Assembly: GCA_009103225.1 (NCBI GenBank)
Contig: RHPI01001715.1
Coordinates: 1 to 64,000, forward strand
Length of the DNA stretch: 64,000 nucleotides
Origin: Chlorokybus atmophyticus
Taxonomy: Eukaryota; Streptophyta; Chlorokybophyceae; Chlorokybales; Chlorokybaceae
Reading direction: 5' to 3'
The notes beneath the pieces were generated by a model, which saw only the letters and a list, made by a program, of their open reading frames with translations, was not told the origin of the DNA and made no database searches. Shown here one piece after another: positions 11,901 to 24,299 of this stretch (the stretch's first letter is position 1; each line of letters begins with the position of its first letter). Both the position numbers and the translations under genes were made by a program.

Positions 11901-12669
11901 AACTTCCCGCCAGCTTTCGAACTCCAATTATTCAGCGTCCTTTCAAATGTCCACGACGCTGCGTGGCGTGTTGCAGAACCCGCTGGGCCTGTGCCACTAC
12001 TTTCGACAGTCTGTTCGACATTCCGAAAAGCACGGTTCTGAGAGTTGTAGTACGGCGGTGACACACTGAGATTGAGAGTGTCTCTGTGTCGCGCACTGCA
12101 GTTAGGGCTAAAGGTCGCAGTTGGGCAGCTGTACGACATTGAGAATTTTCCGGAGATAGGAGACCTTCCCCATACGTATCCCGCTGACTCGAGTAGCCAT
12201 TAGCATGGTAGTGGCTCACACGCCACGCGGCGTATCACGCGAATAAAGTTCACATGAATTTCACGCGTGGCATGCCTCCCGTATCCCCCGGCTAACCCTA
12301 GGCTGGTACTTTAGTCGAACTGAAGAGACCGCAGCTCCTCATGTCACATGAGCCATGTGGCACATGATGGGCCCTTGCCGGAGAGCCGCGGCTTTTTGAG
12401 GCCTTTGTGCCAGCGAGCTCAGGGGTGGTTCGTTGTTGTCGGGTATAGACGTAGCTAGGAACCCTGGCGGTGGCGGCGGTGACGGCAAGGGCGTTGAGGG
12501 CGAGGGCAGCGGCGTGAGCAGCAGCGTGGGCAAGCGAGGCTGCCGGTGCCGGTGGGCTACGGCTCAAGTGTCACGCCAGTTAGTGGCTAGGGTTTGCCAG
12601 TTGGAGATCTGCGGATTTCCGAGGGGTTGACGGGTGCGCTTCCCCCTGTGAGGTCGCCTGGCTCTGGTT

Positions 12670-15619
12670 ATGGGGGCGTTAGCGGCGGCGGTGTCCGGCG
12701 CGGGCACGCCGTCGTGCTCCAGCTCCACAGCTTCATTGTCGGGAGTGGCAGCAAGCTCTCGGCCGGTCTGTGTCACCAGACGGCCGCATGTGCAAATTCC
12801 ACGGCCCAGCTTCGCCAGGACCAAGTTGGTGCGCATGGCGAAAGCCCGCAGCAGGCGACATGTCAGGACAAGGGTTTCTGCGGTGTATGGCGCTGGTGAC
12901 AGGGAGCACGCGGGCAAACGTTCGTCAAGGTTACTTGCTGCGATTGCCTCCGCTATCATTGCAACGGGGGGCCTTGGTGTGACAGGAGCCCTGGCAGAAA
13001 AGGTAAATAAGCTATGGCAATGGCTGCATACTAGTTGTTCTGTGCTAGGAATTAATGAAGGGCCAGACGCAGCGCTGCAGACGGATCGGTATTACTTATG
13101 GCCGCCTTCACGGCACTAGTGCTCAGCTTGTGTTTATCATCGGCAGCAGCCCGCTGCAGACAGATGGATGGCCGGTTCAGTGGAAAGGCTCAACACTGCA
13201 GCTTGACATCAAGACAAAGTCGTTGCACTTCTATTTGCTCAATAGTGGTTAAGGTTTTGGCTCTTACGTGCATTGTGGCAGTGTTTTATTTATGTTGGCC
13301 AGGGGCAGTTTCATGCCAGTAAAAACTAGTTACTTGTTCAATCTGGTTGCCCGTTACATGTGCTGTACGAGCTGCCATGCAATGAAGCCCAAGGAGTTTC
13401 CGAATACAACGCGTTTCAGTGCGTTATATGCACATCGATGCGGGTGAAGCATTGCAAAGCATGTGAACCCTGCAATGACTGCCAGCTGCTTCTGCTGAGG
13501 TGCTGCAAGGTTTGTTGTCGGTAACATTTACTTTATTGCAGATACCGGGGATTCCTGACGAACCGCCACCGTTTGGCTTTGGATGCTGTTCATTTGACCC
13601 CCAAGACTTTGAGCCAAGAAAACCGTCATGGCCATTTAATACCATCAAGCGCGATAGCGGGGATGCACCCAACGCAAGCAGCAGTTCACCAGCTCCCACC
13701 ACTTCTGCAACTGTGACGCAGCAGGCAGCAGCTCCTACCACATCTTCTGGGCAATCTGTTGGTGATGTTCTAGGCACGTTGAGTATGTTTATCAGCCCGG
13801 CATTGGCTTTGGCATCCATTGTGTTCAGCTATGCTGGCCAGCAGAACAGCCTCAAGCTGCAGAGACAGCTTGATGCGGAAAAAGAGCTGCGCGCCATTTC
13901 TATGTCCCGGAAAGAGGTGCTGCAGTTTTCGCAGAGCATGTGTGCTCAGCAATGTTGTCTGTGCTGTACCGTGTTCGTCTGCCAATATGGAGTCAAGTAC
14001 AGGACAGGTTGTCATCGGCATTGACAGAGCTTTCCCTGAATGTGCAGGAAGAGGATGAGCTGTTGAACCGTTTCCGGGATCCATTACTTTGGGCAACAGT
14101 TGACCTACAAAACCGCATATACAGCATTGTGGAACACCGGTTGCTGCATACATTTTTCGACACCAAGCCTGAGGTGTGTATTGTCAAGGTCTGGTCAGTT
14201 GCTCCGCTCAGTGCTCGTTGTTAAGCAGTCTTGTTTGACTGCAGGCGCATCAACGGTACATTGTTAGCTACACGCTGTTCCTCATTGGACAGCTGTTTGG
14301 GTGGATGGAGATTATTAGGCGGGATCCTCGCTTTTTGGATTTGCGACGCACAGTCACAAAAAAGGAGTCAAACTTGTTGTTTGCAAAGCTCTTGGAAAAT
14401 GTTGAGTATGCATTCCTGAGTGAGGAGTACGATCCTTTGTTTCTGGTTTACCAGGTTGGCGGGCACTGCTTATGCTGGTCTCAATGTATTTATTGTTCCA
14501 GATCAACAGTGGGAAGTCTATGACTTACAAACACTTGTACGTTACAGGGCGAACAGCGCGGCATTGGTGAAATCATGCTGTGCAATCCGCAAAAAGAGGG
14601 GGCGATTGCAAGCATCATGGGCTTCTCTCAATTTGTGGTAAGGATACTGTTACTAGGAGTATAGACAATATGTCAATCACATCCGTCACACTTGACATGC
14701 GCAGTTGCCAGCACATGTTACTGATGCAATTTCTGCTACGCGCAGGCGAACATGGAAACAGACCCACAGTTCGGGCATTGGTTTGCAAGACTGAAAGAAG
14801 ATCTCATGTATACTGGAAAATGTGTCCCTGAGGAGCAGACCAAAATCCGCTTGAATCGTCTGATACATGTTCAGTGGGCGCTGATGGAGTTCTTGGAGCT
14901 TCTTGATCCTAGGGCGCAGGTACAAGGTTTGATGTTATCATTTGTGGTGTAATTATAGTCCAAGGTCTCATGCATGCACGCAGGTGGTCCCTCCTGAACG
15001 TCGCATATTCGTCACGGAACCAGAGCCTCTTGCTCAGCCTGTGGCAGAGGTTACAGAAAACATATCTTGCGAAGTGCCGCGATCACCCACCCCAACTACG
15101 GATCCTGCATTGGAGGTTGCAACGCTTGCAGAAAAGGCCTCAAGCTTGGACGTACCTGGCTTAAGTCTCAATGGGCATGACATTGCCGTCAACGGGGTGC
15201 ATATTAATGGAGAGCAGCCTACTGCAGCTGATTCAGCTGCTGCACCGGAGGGATGGCTTCAGGTGGGCACTTTCTTGGGCTACACAATGGTAAAGCGTAT
15301 TTGGTGATAGCTTGTGTTGGTCAACTTAGCATATAAGCAGGCTGCTTATGTTAGCTTCCATGTGGATCAGGATGTCCTCAAATGCAAGCCAGAGGAGTTA
15401 CCACAGTTGCCAACGATCAATGACACGATTCTGAAGGACGAGGTACATATTGTTGCGTGCACGGTGTATGACCTGTGATATCCTTGCCTTATGTGTCAGG
15501 GCAGCGCTGGCTGCATATCAGCCCAAGTGCTCAGGTTGTCTCACTTTGTGGCTTCTTTACAAGTGACGTTGCTGAGTATGCAGATTGCTGTCGATCTTGC
15601 AGGAAGAGCATCGAAATGA
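12670..15619 (+). CDS. plastid-targeted membrane-anchored conserved protein, function unknown (9 exons)
   Basis: Exons: 12670-13002, 13542-about 13916, about 13950-14173, 14245-14454, 14548-14637, 14746-14919, 14984-15262, 15341-15442, 15500-15619. ATG 12670 is the first Met after an in-frame TGA at 12649. The N-terminus is Ser/Ala/Arg-rich like a chloroplast transit peptide and ends in a hydrophobic Ala/Gly stretch (LLAAIASAIIATGGLGVTGA). A second hydrophobic segment (SMFISPALALASIVFSY) precedes a charged helix. The conserved core reads FRDPLLWATVDLQNRIYSIV, YTLFLIGQLFGWMEIIRRDP, GEQRGIGEIM and WALMEFLELLDP. From memory this pattern resembles uncharacterised proteins of plants and bacteria; I know no function. 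The core frame differs from exon 2 by an amount no ordinary intron at 13917-13950 explains, so a very short intron or an indel lies there. A TGTAA motif at 16079-16083 is a possible polyadenylation signal. Exon joins other than that one keep frame. Confidence 0.85.
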
Positions 15620-18600
15620 GCTGAAAGAACTCGCGCAAAGGTGCTCTGGAATTGTGGTAGAGGAGAGTTCAATCTTTCTATGATTGTTTGGAAAGGATGA
15701 TGACCGCCTCTTAGTTTGATTGAGGTATGCATGCCATGACTGCCACGCTTGTTGCCTCAGAACTGTGCACCGCCTTGTGTCTGATACTTCATCACCTGGG
15801 ACAGCTATATGGAGTGGTGGGTATCTGCGGTGCGCAGACACGGCTGTGTACGCATGTTTTGGCTCGTTGGTCTAGAGGATAGTACTGTACAGGAGTAGCT
15901 CGTATGAAGTATACACATTGAGTCCATATCTGGCCAATATTTGTCCAAGGTTGGGTGTAGAGTACCTGTTGCGTGTGTGTTGCATTACATTCTCAAGCAG
16001 TATGCGGGCAGCAAACCTCGGGGTATTGCCCGGTGGTACATTGCATTTCAGTAGGTTGGAATGTTCTGGTTATTGCATTGTAACACTGTCTGTTGGCTGA
16101 CTTGTGATAACATGCAGGGGTGAACTGATCAATCCTTTCACTATTCCACGCGTTAATTGCTTTATTATTGCAGGTATGCACGTGGACGGAGTATAGGTAG
16201 CAGAGAATGTACATTGTATGTCACACACTTTGTTTGGCATATTGCAATGCATTGCATTCTTTACACGCATCATTGTGCCTGAGTGTACCAGTGTTGAAAG
16301 TTATTGTACACATCTTCCATATACAAGCCCCCATTACACAGTAGCAACACGCAATTGAGTAGGCGTGTGTGAGTTGTAATGTTGTCAAATGTGACATCAG
16401 CATGCCATATTAATGATTTTAAAGTTAACTTACTGGTCATCATCGCTTTTGTCATGCATTAAGCGCACAAGGTAGGATTCGAGCAATAGCCAGGCATACG
16501 CACTAAGCAAACATAAAGCACATACTTTGCAAGCTATCCGGCAAGAGGCAAGCATTTTAATAAACATAGGGGCTTACAAAATTTTGTGCTCTATGTGCAC
16601 TTCTTAACAAACAATGCGAAACGGAAATGTATATGCATAGTGGCATGCACAGTTAGCAGCATACGATTTGCTCTAAGCACAAGTGGGGCGGGGCAACACG
16701 CAGTGGTGGCAAGTAGCAAATGTATAACCAACCTGAAGCACACAGGCAATGGAATTAAGGTCAGGTCTCATAGATAGTGCAACACAACAAAAATGCAGCA
16801 GCACAGCAGGGGGTGGGAGAGGTTAGTGAGTTGGGAGTGCTGTGTGGTGGTGTGCAAGTGGCTGCCGTTGCCGCCGCCACTGCCGTCGCCGCCGCCACTG
16901 CCGTCTTGTAGTTGGTCGCTAGCATGAAGCGTTAGACCCGTTTGTGACTCAGCTACCGGCTGCAGGCTCCCCCACTGTCACGCCTACAGGGCAAGGCGTC
17001 TCAGAAGTAATTACTTATAGTTGTAAGTCAGGCTGTGTGAGGATACCGCTTCATGAGCATGTGCAGTGCTTGTGAGGCGTGCTCATGCACAGCCTGCTCT
17101 TGAGCCCATGCGGCCTTGGGCATCGTAAACTACACAAAGCATGAATAAGCTAGCATAGAGCTGCTCATTTGATGTAGCATAGCCTATGTCAAGGCTTGGC
17201 GACGCCACATCGATGTGACAAAAGTCACCTGGTGGTGCCATGCAGACCTAAGGTAAGGGATAAGATTGCCTTGTCTCCTGGTTGGTCAACACAAAGTCCC
17301 ACAATTCTATGATAGGCACGGAGCCTTACCATTGGTTGTGCTAGGTCGGAGGACAGGAGGGAGTACATATGGACACTGCCAACAGTTTGTTGGGTAACGA
17401 AGTCCGGAGGTGTTACTTAATCTTGTATGTGGGTAGCCTGGTGGTTTAGGGGGCCCTCCCCCATCCCATGGGAGGTGTGGTTATGAGCATTATTTGACAA
17501 GTGCTGCTGTACAGTGTTAAAGTCTGTTGCACACCACTGCAGGTACAGGTGTGACAGCGTCACACCCACCACTCACAACCGGCAGCAAGCTAATTAGCAA
17601 TTAGTACATGCAGTCCCAACTCTGACACCTCTGACTTCAAATTTATGTGGCTTCAATACAATTCGACATCGCATGTCTCTGATCATGTATTGCAGGTACC
17701 AATAGTATTGCTTAACACACAAGTCTACACAAGTAAGTGGCATATGTTGGTGGTAGGTTGCATTACCATTGCACTGACTTATGTCAATATTGTGTTCAAA
17801 GCAGCATGCTGCACGTGTGTCTTTATATGCAATGCGTGTATGCTAGCTACAGCGTGTGTTTGTGCAGACGACCGAAAATAGCTGCAAACATTGCATTGCC
17901 ATACTTGTAGGTTGAAATGTACTCAACCAACCATGATTGTGACCACTTTGCATGCAAACTCAGATGGCTTTGCCGGCGAAAACCGATGGCGAGCAGATTT
18001 TCGTTTTGCAAGCTAGCCAATTCCAATTGTGTCATAACGTTGCACTACTATTGATACTCCAAGCCCTGTCACTATATCCTATGCATAGCCGCAATGACGA
18101 TCTTAAGCTATCGCAAATCACAATCAATAAGCCGGGGGGACTGCGAGCCCGGCTTGGCAAAATATCACGGCAAACAGGGTATTCTTATAATTCATCAGAT
18201 ATGCGCTTGGATATGCCAACAGTGGCTTTTACATTTGACACGGCAACACTGATGAATTTACAGTCTATGGCGCTGAAAGCGCTGCCGTTGTTGCAAAACC
18301 GTTCATGAGCGTCAACCGGTCATAGACGGCGTTGCAACAAGCCTTTGTGTGCCTTACACAGGTTCATAAATGTAACATATATGATATGGGACATATGAGG
18401 CATGAAGCTCCCCCTATGGCAGCAACTTTTGCTGCCGTAGCTTTGTATGTAAGGCGCCAATGTTACAATGAAGACTCCTACCTAAGTTTGTTGTCACTGG
18501 CGTGATGAATACACTTTTGCAACATTAGCTTTGATTTAAGTATTATAAGTCTTGGTTAAAAGGCTCCCTTCTAAATCCAAACGCTGTGCATCTATTTACA

Positions 18601-19046
18601 TGGTAGCACTTAATGAGCTTGAACAATGCGTCTTGCACTGGAGCTCGGTCGCTACAAGTTATGGTCCTTAATGTGACTTGAATCGCTTGTAAGCACTCAC
18701 CTACGGAAGCTTGAGTTTACCTTTCCGTATCGACGTTGTTGACTTTGTTGAATGTTGAAGTTAAAGCGTTGCTGCTGAGTCTTACGTAATGTGAATTGCA
18801 CTTTTTTCTTCGAATAAGTCATGTACTTGATAGTGTATGGTGTTTTACATTGTGCCCTTTACAGAGGAGCTTATCAAAACCGCTAAGCAAGCTTTCCCCA
18901 TGATAGTTGTGGAAAGCATGCTATAGCTGCAGCATTATATGCAAATGCTATGCCTGCATACCCTGTAATGCAGATGTATCTTTAATTGCCATCTGCAAGT
19001 CCTTGGTGCTGGTGCATAAGTTTGCCAAGCCACGACCAGCAAGTAA
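15620..19046. other. 3.4-kb interval without a confident gene
   Basis: AT-richer sequence with many TGCATGCA-like motifs. The longest open frame (17952-18308, plus strand, 118 codons) has no recognisable motif and no supporting splice context; I give it about 0.15 as a gene. 16860-16910 is an imperfect GCCGCCGCCACTGCCGTC repeat. The left terminus of the Plavaka-like element must lie in or just after this interval but I could not find a match to its right end. Confidence 0.4.
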
Positions 19047-21914
19047 GTGGTGGTATTGTTACGAAAAACCTCTTCAGGCGGCACTGGCGCCAACAACAAC
19101 AACGACAAGTGGAAAGGCAAGGGCATAGCCGGCCCCTTCGACAGCGGTCAAGCCGTGGGCAAGCATAAAGCCAAAGTTGCCTCCGTCGTCCAAGGCACCA
19201 CCAGCCTGCACGGTGAGCTCGATGGGCTTCTCGCAAAAATCGAGGATTTACGCAGCCGAAGAGATGAGCTGGAGGACCTCTTCAATTACGACCATCACGA
19301 TTACACCGCCTGCACTGCCACCCACTTCACACGATTCGTGGGTGCCACACGCCGCTCTCCTCCTTGCTCTCCTCCTCGCTCACCATCTCACCCACTACCA
19401 AGCTAGTCTTTTTTTCCACCGGCGCGACGGCCACGGGGTGGTGCATCCCCCACTAAAACCACCCCAGCTCCCACAGCTAAAACCACCCCATGGGGAGCTG
19501 GCCAGCTCCCTCACCAGAGCAGCTGCAAGAGCAATGACAAGCTGAGTGGCGTGCGGCCATGTTCGCTATGCGGCCGCTACAGGCCCCGGCAGCCTCACTG
19601 CCGGACCTACAGATGCTCCATCAAGATGCGTGCCGAGACGCATTGCAAGCTATTCGACACCAACCCCAGCGGCTGACTCCTTCACCTCCCTCCAACTTTC
19701 TCGCCAGTGTTGAAGGGCACCCACATGGATGGGGCCAACTGCAAATGGAATGGCGCAACCTTGTTTGAGGCTGCGGCCCACATCGGGACTTGCCAAAAGA
19801 CGCCAAGGAACTTTTCCATAGGACTTAGGAGTTTGTTAGATAGTTGGCCCTGCCCTGCTGCATCCCACTGCATCCCACCTGGGCACAGGGCAAGGAATCG
19901 TTCTCCATTCGGAAACGTGAGATTTTTATGACGCTTTGAATGTACTGTTAGGGGATGTGAAGGGGGCGAGTTGGGAAGGTCTGCAGCTCATCGACCCGAA
20001 TGGCATCGTGCGTCGTGTGTTTCCCGCGCTTGCCAACTACATCAGCGATTTGCAGGTAGTGGGCATGCATGGTTGTAACCGGATGCAGCCTGCCAGCAAA
20101 CAGTGCATGGAGGATGTTGTCAGTAGAACATCTGAGTTTGTCGTGTTGTAGGAGACTGCCACACTCGCACGCACTGTGTCGGGCAACCAAACACGACATC
20201 CTTGCGATGTTTGTCTCGTCACCAAATCAGATCTGTTGGAGATGGATGAGGACCGGGAATTGAGAACCGAGGCCTTCTACACACCAGCAATACGTCAGCT
20301 GCGGGCGGACCTGCATAGCGGTGTTAGGAATGCACGCCAGACAGCCAAGGCTTTTAAAGAGCAGCACTCCATGCATGTCGAGGAGGTAATGGTCAAATTA
20401 CCGGCATTCGTGAGGATGAATGGCTTTCCGTGAAACCAGGCAATGTGGTTTGGCAACAGAATGCACTGTGGGGTTGGCGACAGTCGCGGGTGCCGGGAGC
20501 TGACTGCTACTCTCGTCTTGCCCCTGACGCAATGCATGTGCTGGGAGGCATCATTGACCACCTGCTTGCTGCTGTGTACGACGCCGCGAAGGAACGAATG
20601 CGTCCATCCACGAGACAGATTCTGCAGGCCAGGCACGTCTTTGGTGTTGCTTTTGTGTTGAACACAAAAGCCAACGACACGTGCTCACGAGCAAATGTGC
20701 ACAGGCTGAATGCATGCAAGGCGACTCTGCGGGTTTCGCACTTTAAGGCACCCACAAGCACAGTAGATTTCTTCCTGTCCGACCACTCCTTTCAGGTGGT
20801 GGAGAAAGTGGCGGTGCTGCAGCTGCTGCCGGTCCTCGCAGACGGTTTGCTGCTCGACAGTGAGGGCAACGATTTCTTCACCATTGCTGCCGCATCGCTT
20901 GCCCAATGGAACAAGAAGTTGCTCAAAGCGCATGAACACACAAGAGACCCTGACCACAGCCGACAACGAGCTGGCTGCCTTCATAGCTGCAGTGTTGCAT
21001 CCGCTACTGTCGTCATATTCTGCACAGAAGTCAGGTTGGAAGATCGAGAAGATGCATCAACTCACTCATTTTGGGCCGGCAATTGTCAGCATTGGACACC
21101 CTGATTGGTTCAGCGCCAACCGCATGGAGCAGACGCACGCCCAATATATAAACGGTGGGCGCGTGGTGGCAACAACCGGGACTACCAGGCACGTATCCTG
21201 AAGGCATGCAGCTGTGCGGAATATGTGAGAGAGGATGGCATGGTCGTGGATCCCGAGATGTGCTCGGTCATGGCGCAGGCGCGGCAGCAGTGCTGTAATG
21301 TCATGGAGAAGACGGACAAGTTGCTACGGATGGAGGTGCTGACAAGGAGGGAGTCCAGCCCGTACTGGAGCGGATCTGCGCGTAGCCGCCAAGTCGCCTT
21401 GAAGACTCCATTCGCCGACAAGCTGCCTGCCACCCTGGACAGCTGGTTAAGGAGGGAACAGCTGGAGTTGGCCGACGGGTGGCGTGCTGTTCGCGTGGTG
21501 AATGGAGGCGCAGCGGTGTACATGACATCAGGAGTCAGCATGGCGCGCGCAACTGGGATGTTCCATGGGCGGCCTTGGTTCTCTACACTTGAGTTGGAAG
21601 GTGATGAGAACGGTGTGAACGTGACGTGGTGGGCTCAGGCACTCCTTTTTCTGCGCGTGGTGGTGTGGGGTGGTAGCGGCGAGCGCGTGTGGAAGGAGGT
21701 CGTGTTTGTCCGCTGGTACACGAAGCTGGATGTGACGAGCGACACAAAGTGCATCGCTCTGGAATGGGAAAAGCGTCGAGGCGGTCCACATCTCGATGTC
21801 GTGACTCTGGAGCAAGTAAAAGGCATTGTCCAGCTGCTCCCCATGTTTGACAAGGACAGCGCCCGTGTACAAGAGGGCAAGTATTGGGTGAACGTTCACT
21901 GCACTTCCACGTGA
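19047..21914 (+). pseudogene. Plavaka-like transposase, copy 1, frame-broken
   Basis: An N-terminal low-complexity part (19047-19540) is followed by a Cys/His cluster (PCSLCGRYRPRQPHCRTYRC, about 19555-19615). The Plavaka core starts at about 19936 with LLGDVKGASWEGLQLIDPNG and VRRVFPALANYISDLQ, then an intron (GT at about 20058, AG at about 20150), the zinc-like HPCDVCLVTKSDL, then LAPDAMHVLGGIIDHLL. The block at 21030-21180 has HQLTHFGPAIVSIGHPDWFS and NRMEQTHAQ, matching the Plavaka K/H-H-Y...N-x-E-x-x-H pattern. The C-terminal domain ends with FVRWYTKLDV and KGIVQLLPMFDKDS. Compared with copy 2, two bases are missing near 20945 and the sequence differs near 21150, each shifting frame. Stop at 21912-21914. 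Confidence 0.8.
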
Positions 21915-22114
21915 CACGTGTACTTGTCTCACTACTCTGAGTTTGGAGCATATCAGTCAGATAGGCATTGCTAATCGTATGCTAAGACTTTTGCATGTGG
22001 ACGTGTACAATGGGCAGCTGTCACTGCACAACTGTCACCACAATCGAATGTGCCATGCAACATTCAACAATTAGTCCGGCGTGTGGCATTAAGCATCAAT
22101 ACAGTGCACCACAC

Positions 22115-23305
22115 TCAAGCCTCATAGTTCCATGACACAGGAGGGTAGTCACAGCGCATATCCATTGTTTCAAGCATGAGACGCCCTATGCACTCCGCCA
22201 TTGCGGGAGGAACTGCATTCGCTATGGAAACGGCCGAGGTCATCCATGGCACTCCCAGCGCTGTTTGCCACGCAGCAATGCCGCCCCTGGTGCTTGGAAG
22301 GCCATAGACCGGGTACATCTGCTGTGGCGCGTTTGATGTCACGATTGTTTTCTTCGCGCTAGCGGATAGGTGCGGCGATAGCAGTCCAACTGCCTTGCCC
22401 GCATGTGAGCAGTGTGCTGGTGGGGTAGCTACCACTGGCTATGTCTCAAACAGACGGTGTCGGAAAGTTGATAGGCCAAATATCGTGCCACAAAGGGACA
22501 GATTGGGTCTGAATGAGGAAGCTGCTCCTGGCACATTCTCAATCACAAACTTGACCTGGCTTGCAAGCAGCAGACGTTGGACGAGCGGTATCATATCCTG
22601 GTGTCTCCAGGATGTGCCATGTGCCGCCCGTTGAGGTGCCGGGATAGCACCTGAATAGGCCTGGCATGGTGGACTGGCCCAGATGAGCTCGTACTCGCTC
22701 AGCTCTCCTGCACTCAGGGTGCATACATCGCGGTGTATGAAGGGCAGCGGGTACTCAGAGGAGGGACTTATGTCCATCCCGGTCACGTCAAAGCCTGCGT
22801 GGTATAGACCGACACTGGCACCGCCACCGCCGCTGAATAGGTCGAGTGCCCTTCGTCTGCGTGTGCGTCCCAGCTTGTTGTCAGATGGCGTGTATGTGGT
22901 CAAGGCTGGCCGTGGTGCTGGCCAGGGACAAACAATGATGCCGTCCGGGCTTACTTTGCGACTGACGTTCTCCCCTCCGGCGCGCAGAACATGGCGTGCC
23001 CCGTCAACTGATGTGTACGCGAATACGCTGTGCCCTTTGAAGTTGATGGTTTGTGGTCGATCACCGTCATCGAATACTATACGGTGCTGCCCTGCAAAGA
23101 CATTTTCCATTGCACCATGCATATATGATGCGTCCTCAATCTCGCACGCCACGAAGCGATGCTGACCTGACGCTTGCTTGAATGATTCCACAACGCCCGC
23201 ATACCATTCCCCATCCAGCGGCCAATGCACCATGACACTCACACCGATCAGCTGCTCGCATCCCAACTTAACTGCGTTCCGCAGCCGATGCAGTGCGCTG
23301 TCCAA
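22115..23305 (-). pseudogene. C5 cytosine DNA methyltransferase, copy 1, single nonsense codon
   Basis: The reading frame runs from about 23305 to 22115 with one in-frame TAG at 22439-22441 where copy 2 has GAG (Glu), otherwise giving the same 396-residue length. No ATG is seen at the 5' end, so the true start may lie in an upstream exon. Residues about 15-90 look like a Tudor/chromo-type fold (DGEWYAGVVESF, HRIVFDDGDRP). The methyltransferase motifs follow in order: I LDLFSGGGGASVGLYHAGFD, IV WASPPCQAYSG with catalytic Cys, VI FVIENVPG, VIII STFRHRLFE, X SIANAVPPAMAECIG. It resembles prokaryotic or viral-type Dcm enzymes more than DNMT1/3. Function: methylation of DNA cytosine at C5 using S-adenosylmethionine. 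The stop removes the C-terminal quarter, including motif X, unless read through. Confidence 0.9.
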
Positions 23306-23419
23306 CGGTCGATGGTCTGCCTCCTCTACAGCGGCCAGGGGATGGAACTGCCCACGCCCACACCGTGCAAGACTGCTCTGAATGCGACGACAGCTTCAAC
23401 ATGCATGAAATAAGCATAC

Positions 23420-24183
23420 GCCCAACATAACATGCAGTGATGCGTCGCGGTCCACTCTTTGGGATTACCTCCACAGCATCCACCACCTGTCCACTAACCA
23501 CATGTCCCGGTGTTGTCCATGTGAAGAAGCGCATGGGTTCCCCTCGCCACTCGAAGCATGAGCGCGAGCACGATTCGCACACGCACTGCACGCAATGGAA
23601 AAACTCGGGTTCCTTGCACAGCACTTGGCCGAGGCGGCATCCAAGCATCCCCCGCATCGTCATTTTCTTCGAGCTTCCACAGAATCAGCTCGACGTGCCG
23701 TATGACATACAGCCACTGCCAGCCAAAGCATGCCAAGTACAGCTCGAATGGTTTTACTTGCCACCCAGTATGTTTGCTCAGGTAGTGGCACACATCTCGA
23801 CCCGCATTAGTCAACATCGACAGGTATATCTGCTGCAGCAGGTCGAACTTCCGCTCCGCAAATAGCTCTTGCACATTGCCGGGTTGCTGCGGCAGCAACA
23901 GCACCATCATATCGAGGACGGCAAGGGGCAACAACGTACTACGGATGGCCATATCGTGTATGGGTTCCAACCACGGCCAATCCCCAGAGGTCTGTTTAGA
24001 CCGCATTCTCCACGTTTGCTCCCACTTATTGCAAACTTTCGTCACCCACCTCGAGGCATGCCGCATGCGGTGATGCAGCGCGTCTTGGGCGTACTGTAGG
24101 GTGATCAACTCCTTTGCACTACGAGTCAGCCCCCCAAAGCGTCTGCGCGTCGGTGCTTTGAGCTTAGGCAGCTCGTGCCGCAC
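23420..24183 (-). CDS. transposon-encoded protein with Cys-rich motif, function unknown, copy 1
   Basis: Lies between the OTU gene and the methyltransferase on the same strand. The first frame (24183 down to about 23650) starts with a basic segment (LKAPTRRRFGGLTRSAKELI) and continues as a helical, Trp-rich region. A second frame (about 23663 down to 23420) contains HCVQCVCESCSRSCFEW, a likely zinc-binding cluster. A one-base shift near 23650 separates them, so the gene is either spliced or broken there. It could also be the 5' portion of the methyltransferase gene. Copy 2 has lost about 620 bp of it. I recognise no family. Confidence 0.5.
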
Positions 24184-24299
24184 CGGCTGTCTCTCTGGGC
24201 GATGCTGAGCAGCTACTTGACGCTGTAAACCCGCCTGTGCCTACTCAGGACACACAGTCAGCCCCAGTGAGGCTTCAAGGCGCTGTGCTTCTTCTAATG

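Larger units (their letters stand above)
7972..12669. other. 4.7-kb interval without a confident gene
   Basis: Several patches look exon-like but I cannot join them. 8272-8446 reads ...SWVQNNFREDVSPERQQR then a Gly run. 9062-9150 reads LYLPKLLQQLMKLVVESGHA and ends at a possible GTAATG donor. 9190-9446 is an acidic and Ser-rich frame. 10043-10150 encodes a hydrophobic segment (LGLVLLFSVAAGVVFAAIAV) that could be a membrane helix. None resembles a family I recognise and all may be chance. Two hairpins (8152-8251, 8924-8967) are listed separately. The GC-rich part at 12430-12660 probably contains the promoter and leader of the gene starting at 12670. Confidence 0.4.

Noticed and set aside
17952-18308. 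118-codon open frame as a gene
   Set aside because: No motif, no homology I recognise and no convincing splice or promoter context; left as a note in the interval entry.
22683-23165. Plus-strand open frame opposite the methyltransferase
   Set aside because: It is a shadow of the methyltransferase; the reverse-strand frame has all conserved motifs.
23372-23991. The 620-bp difference between copies as an intron lost by retroposition in copy 2
   Set aside because: In copy 1 the segment is largely open coding sequence with a Cys cluster and lacks clear splice consensus at the edges, so a deletion in copy 2 is simpler.
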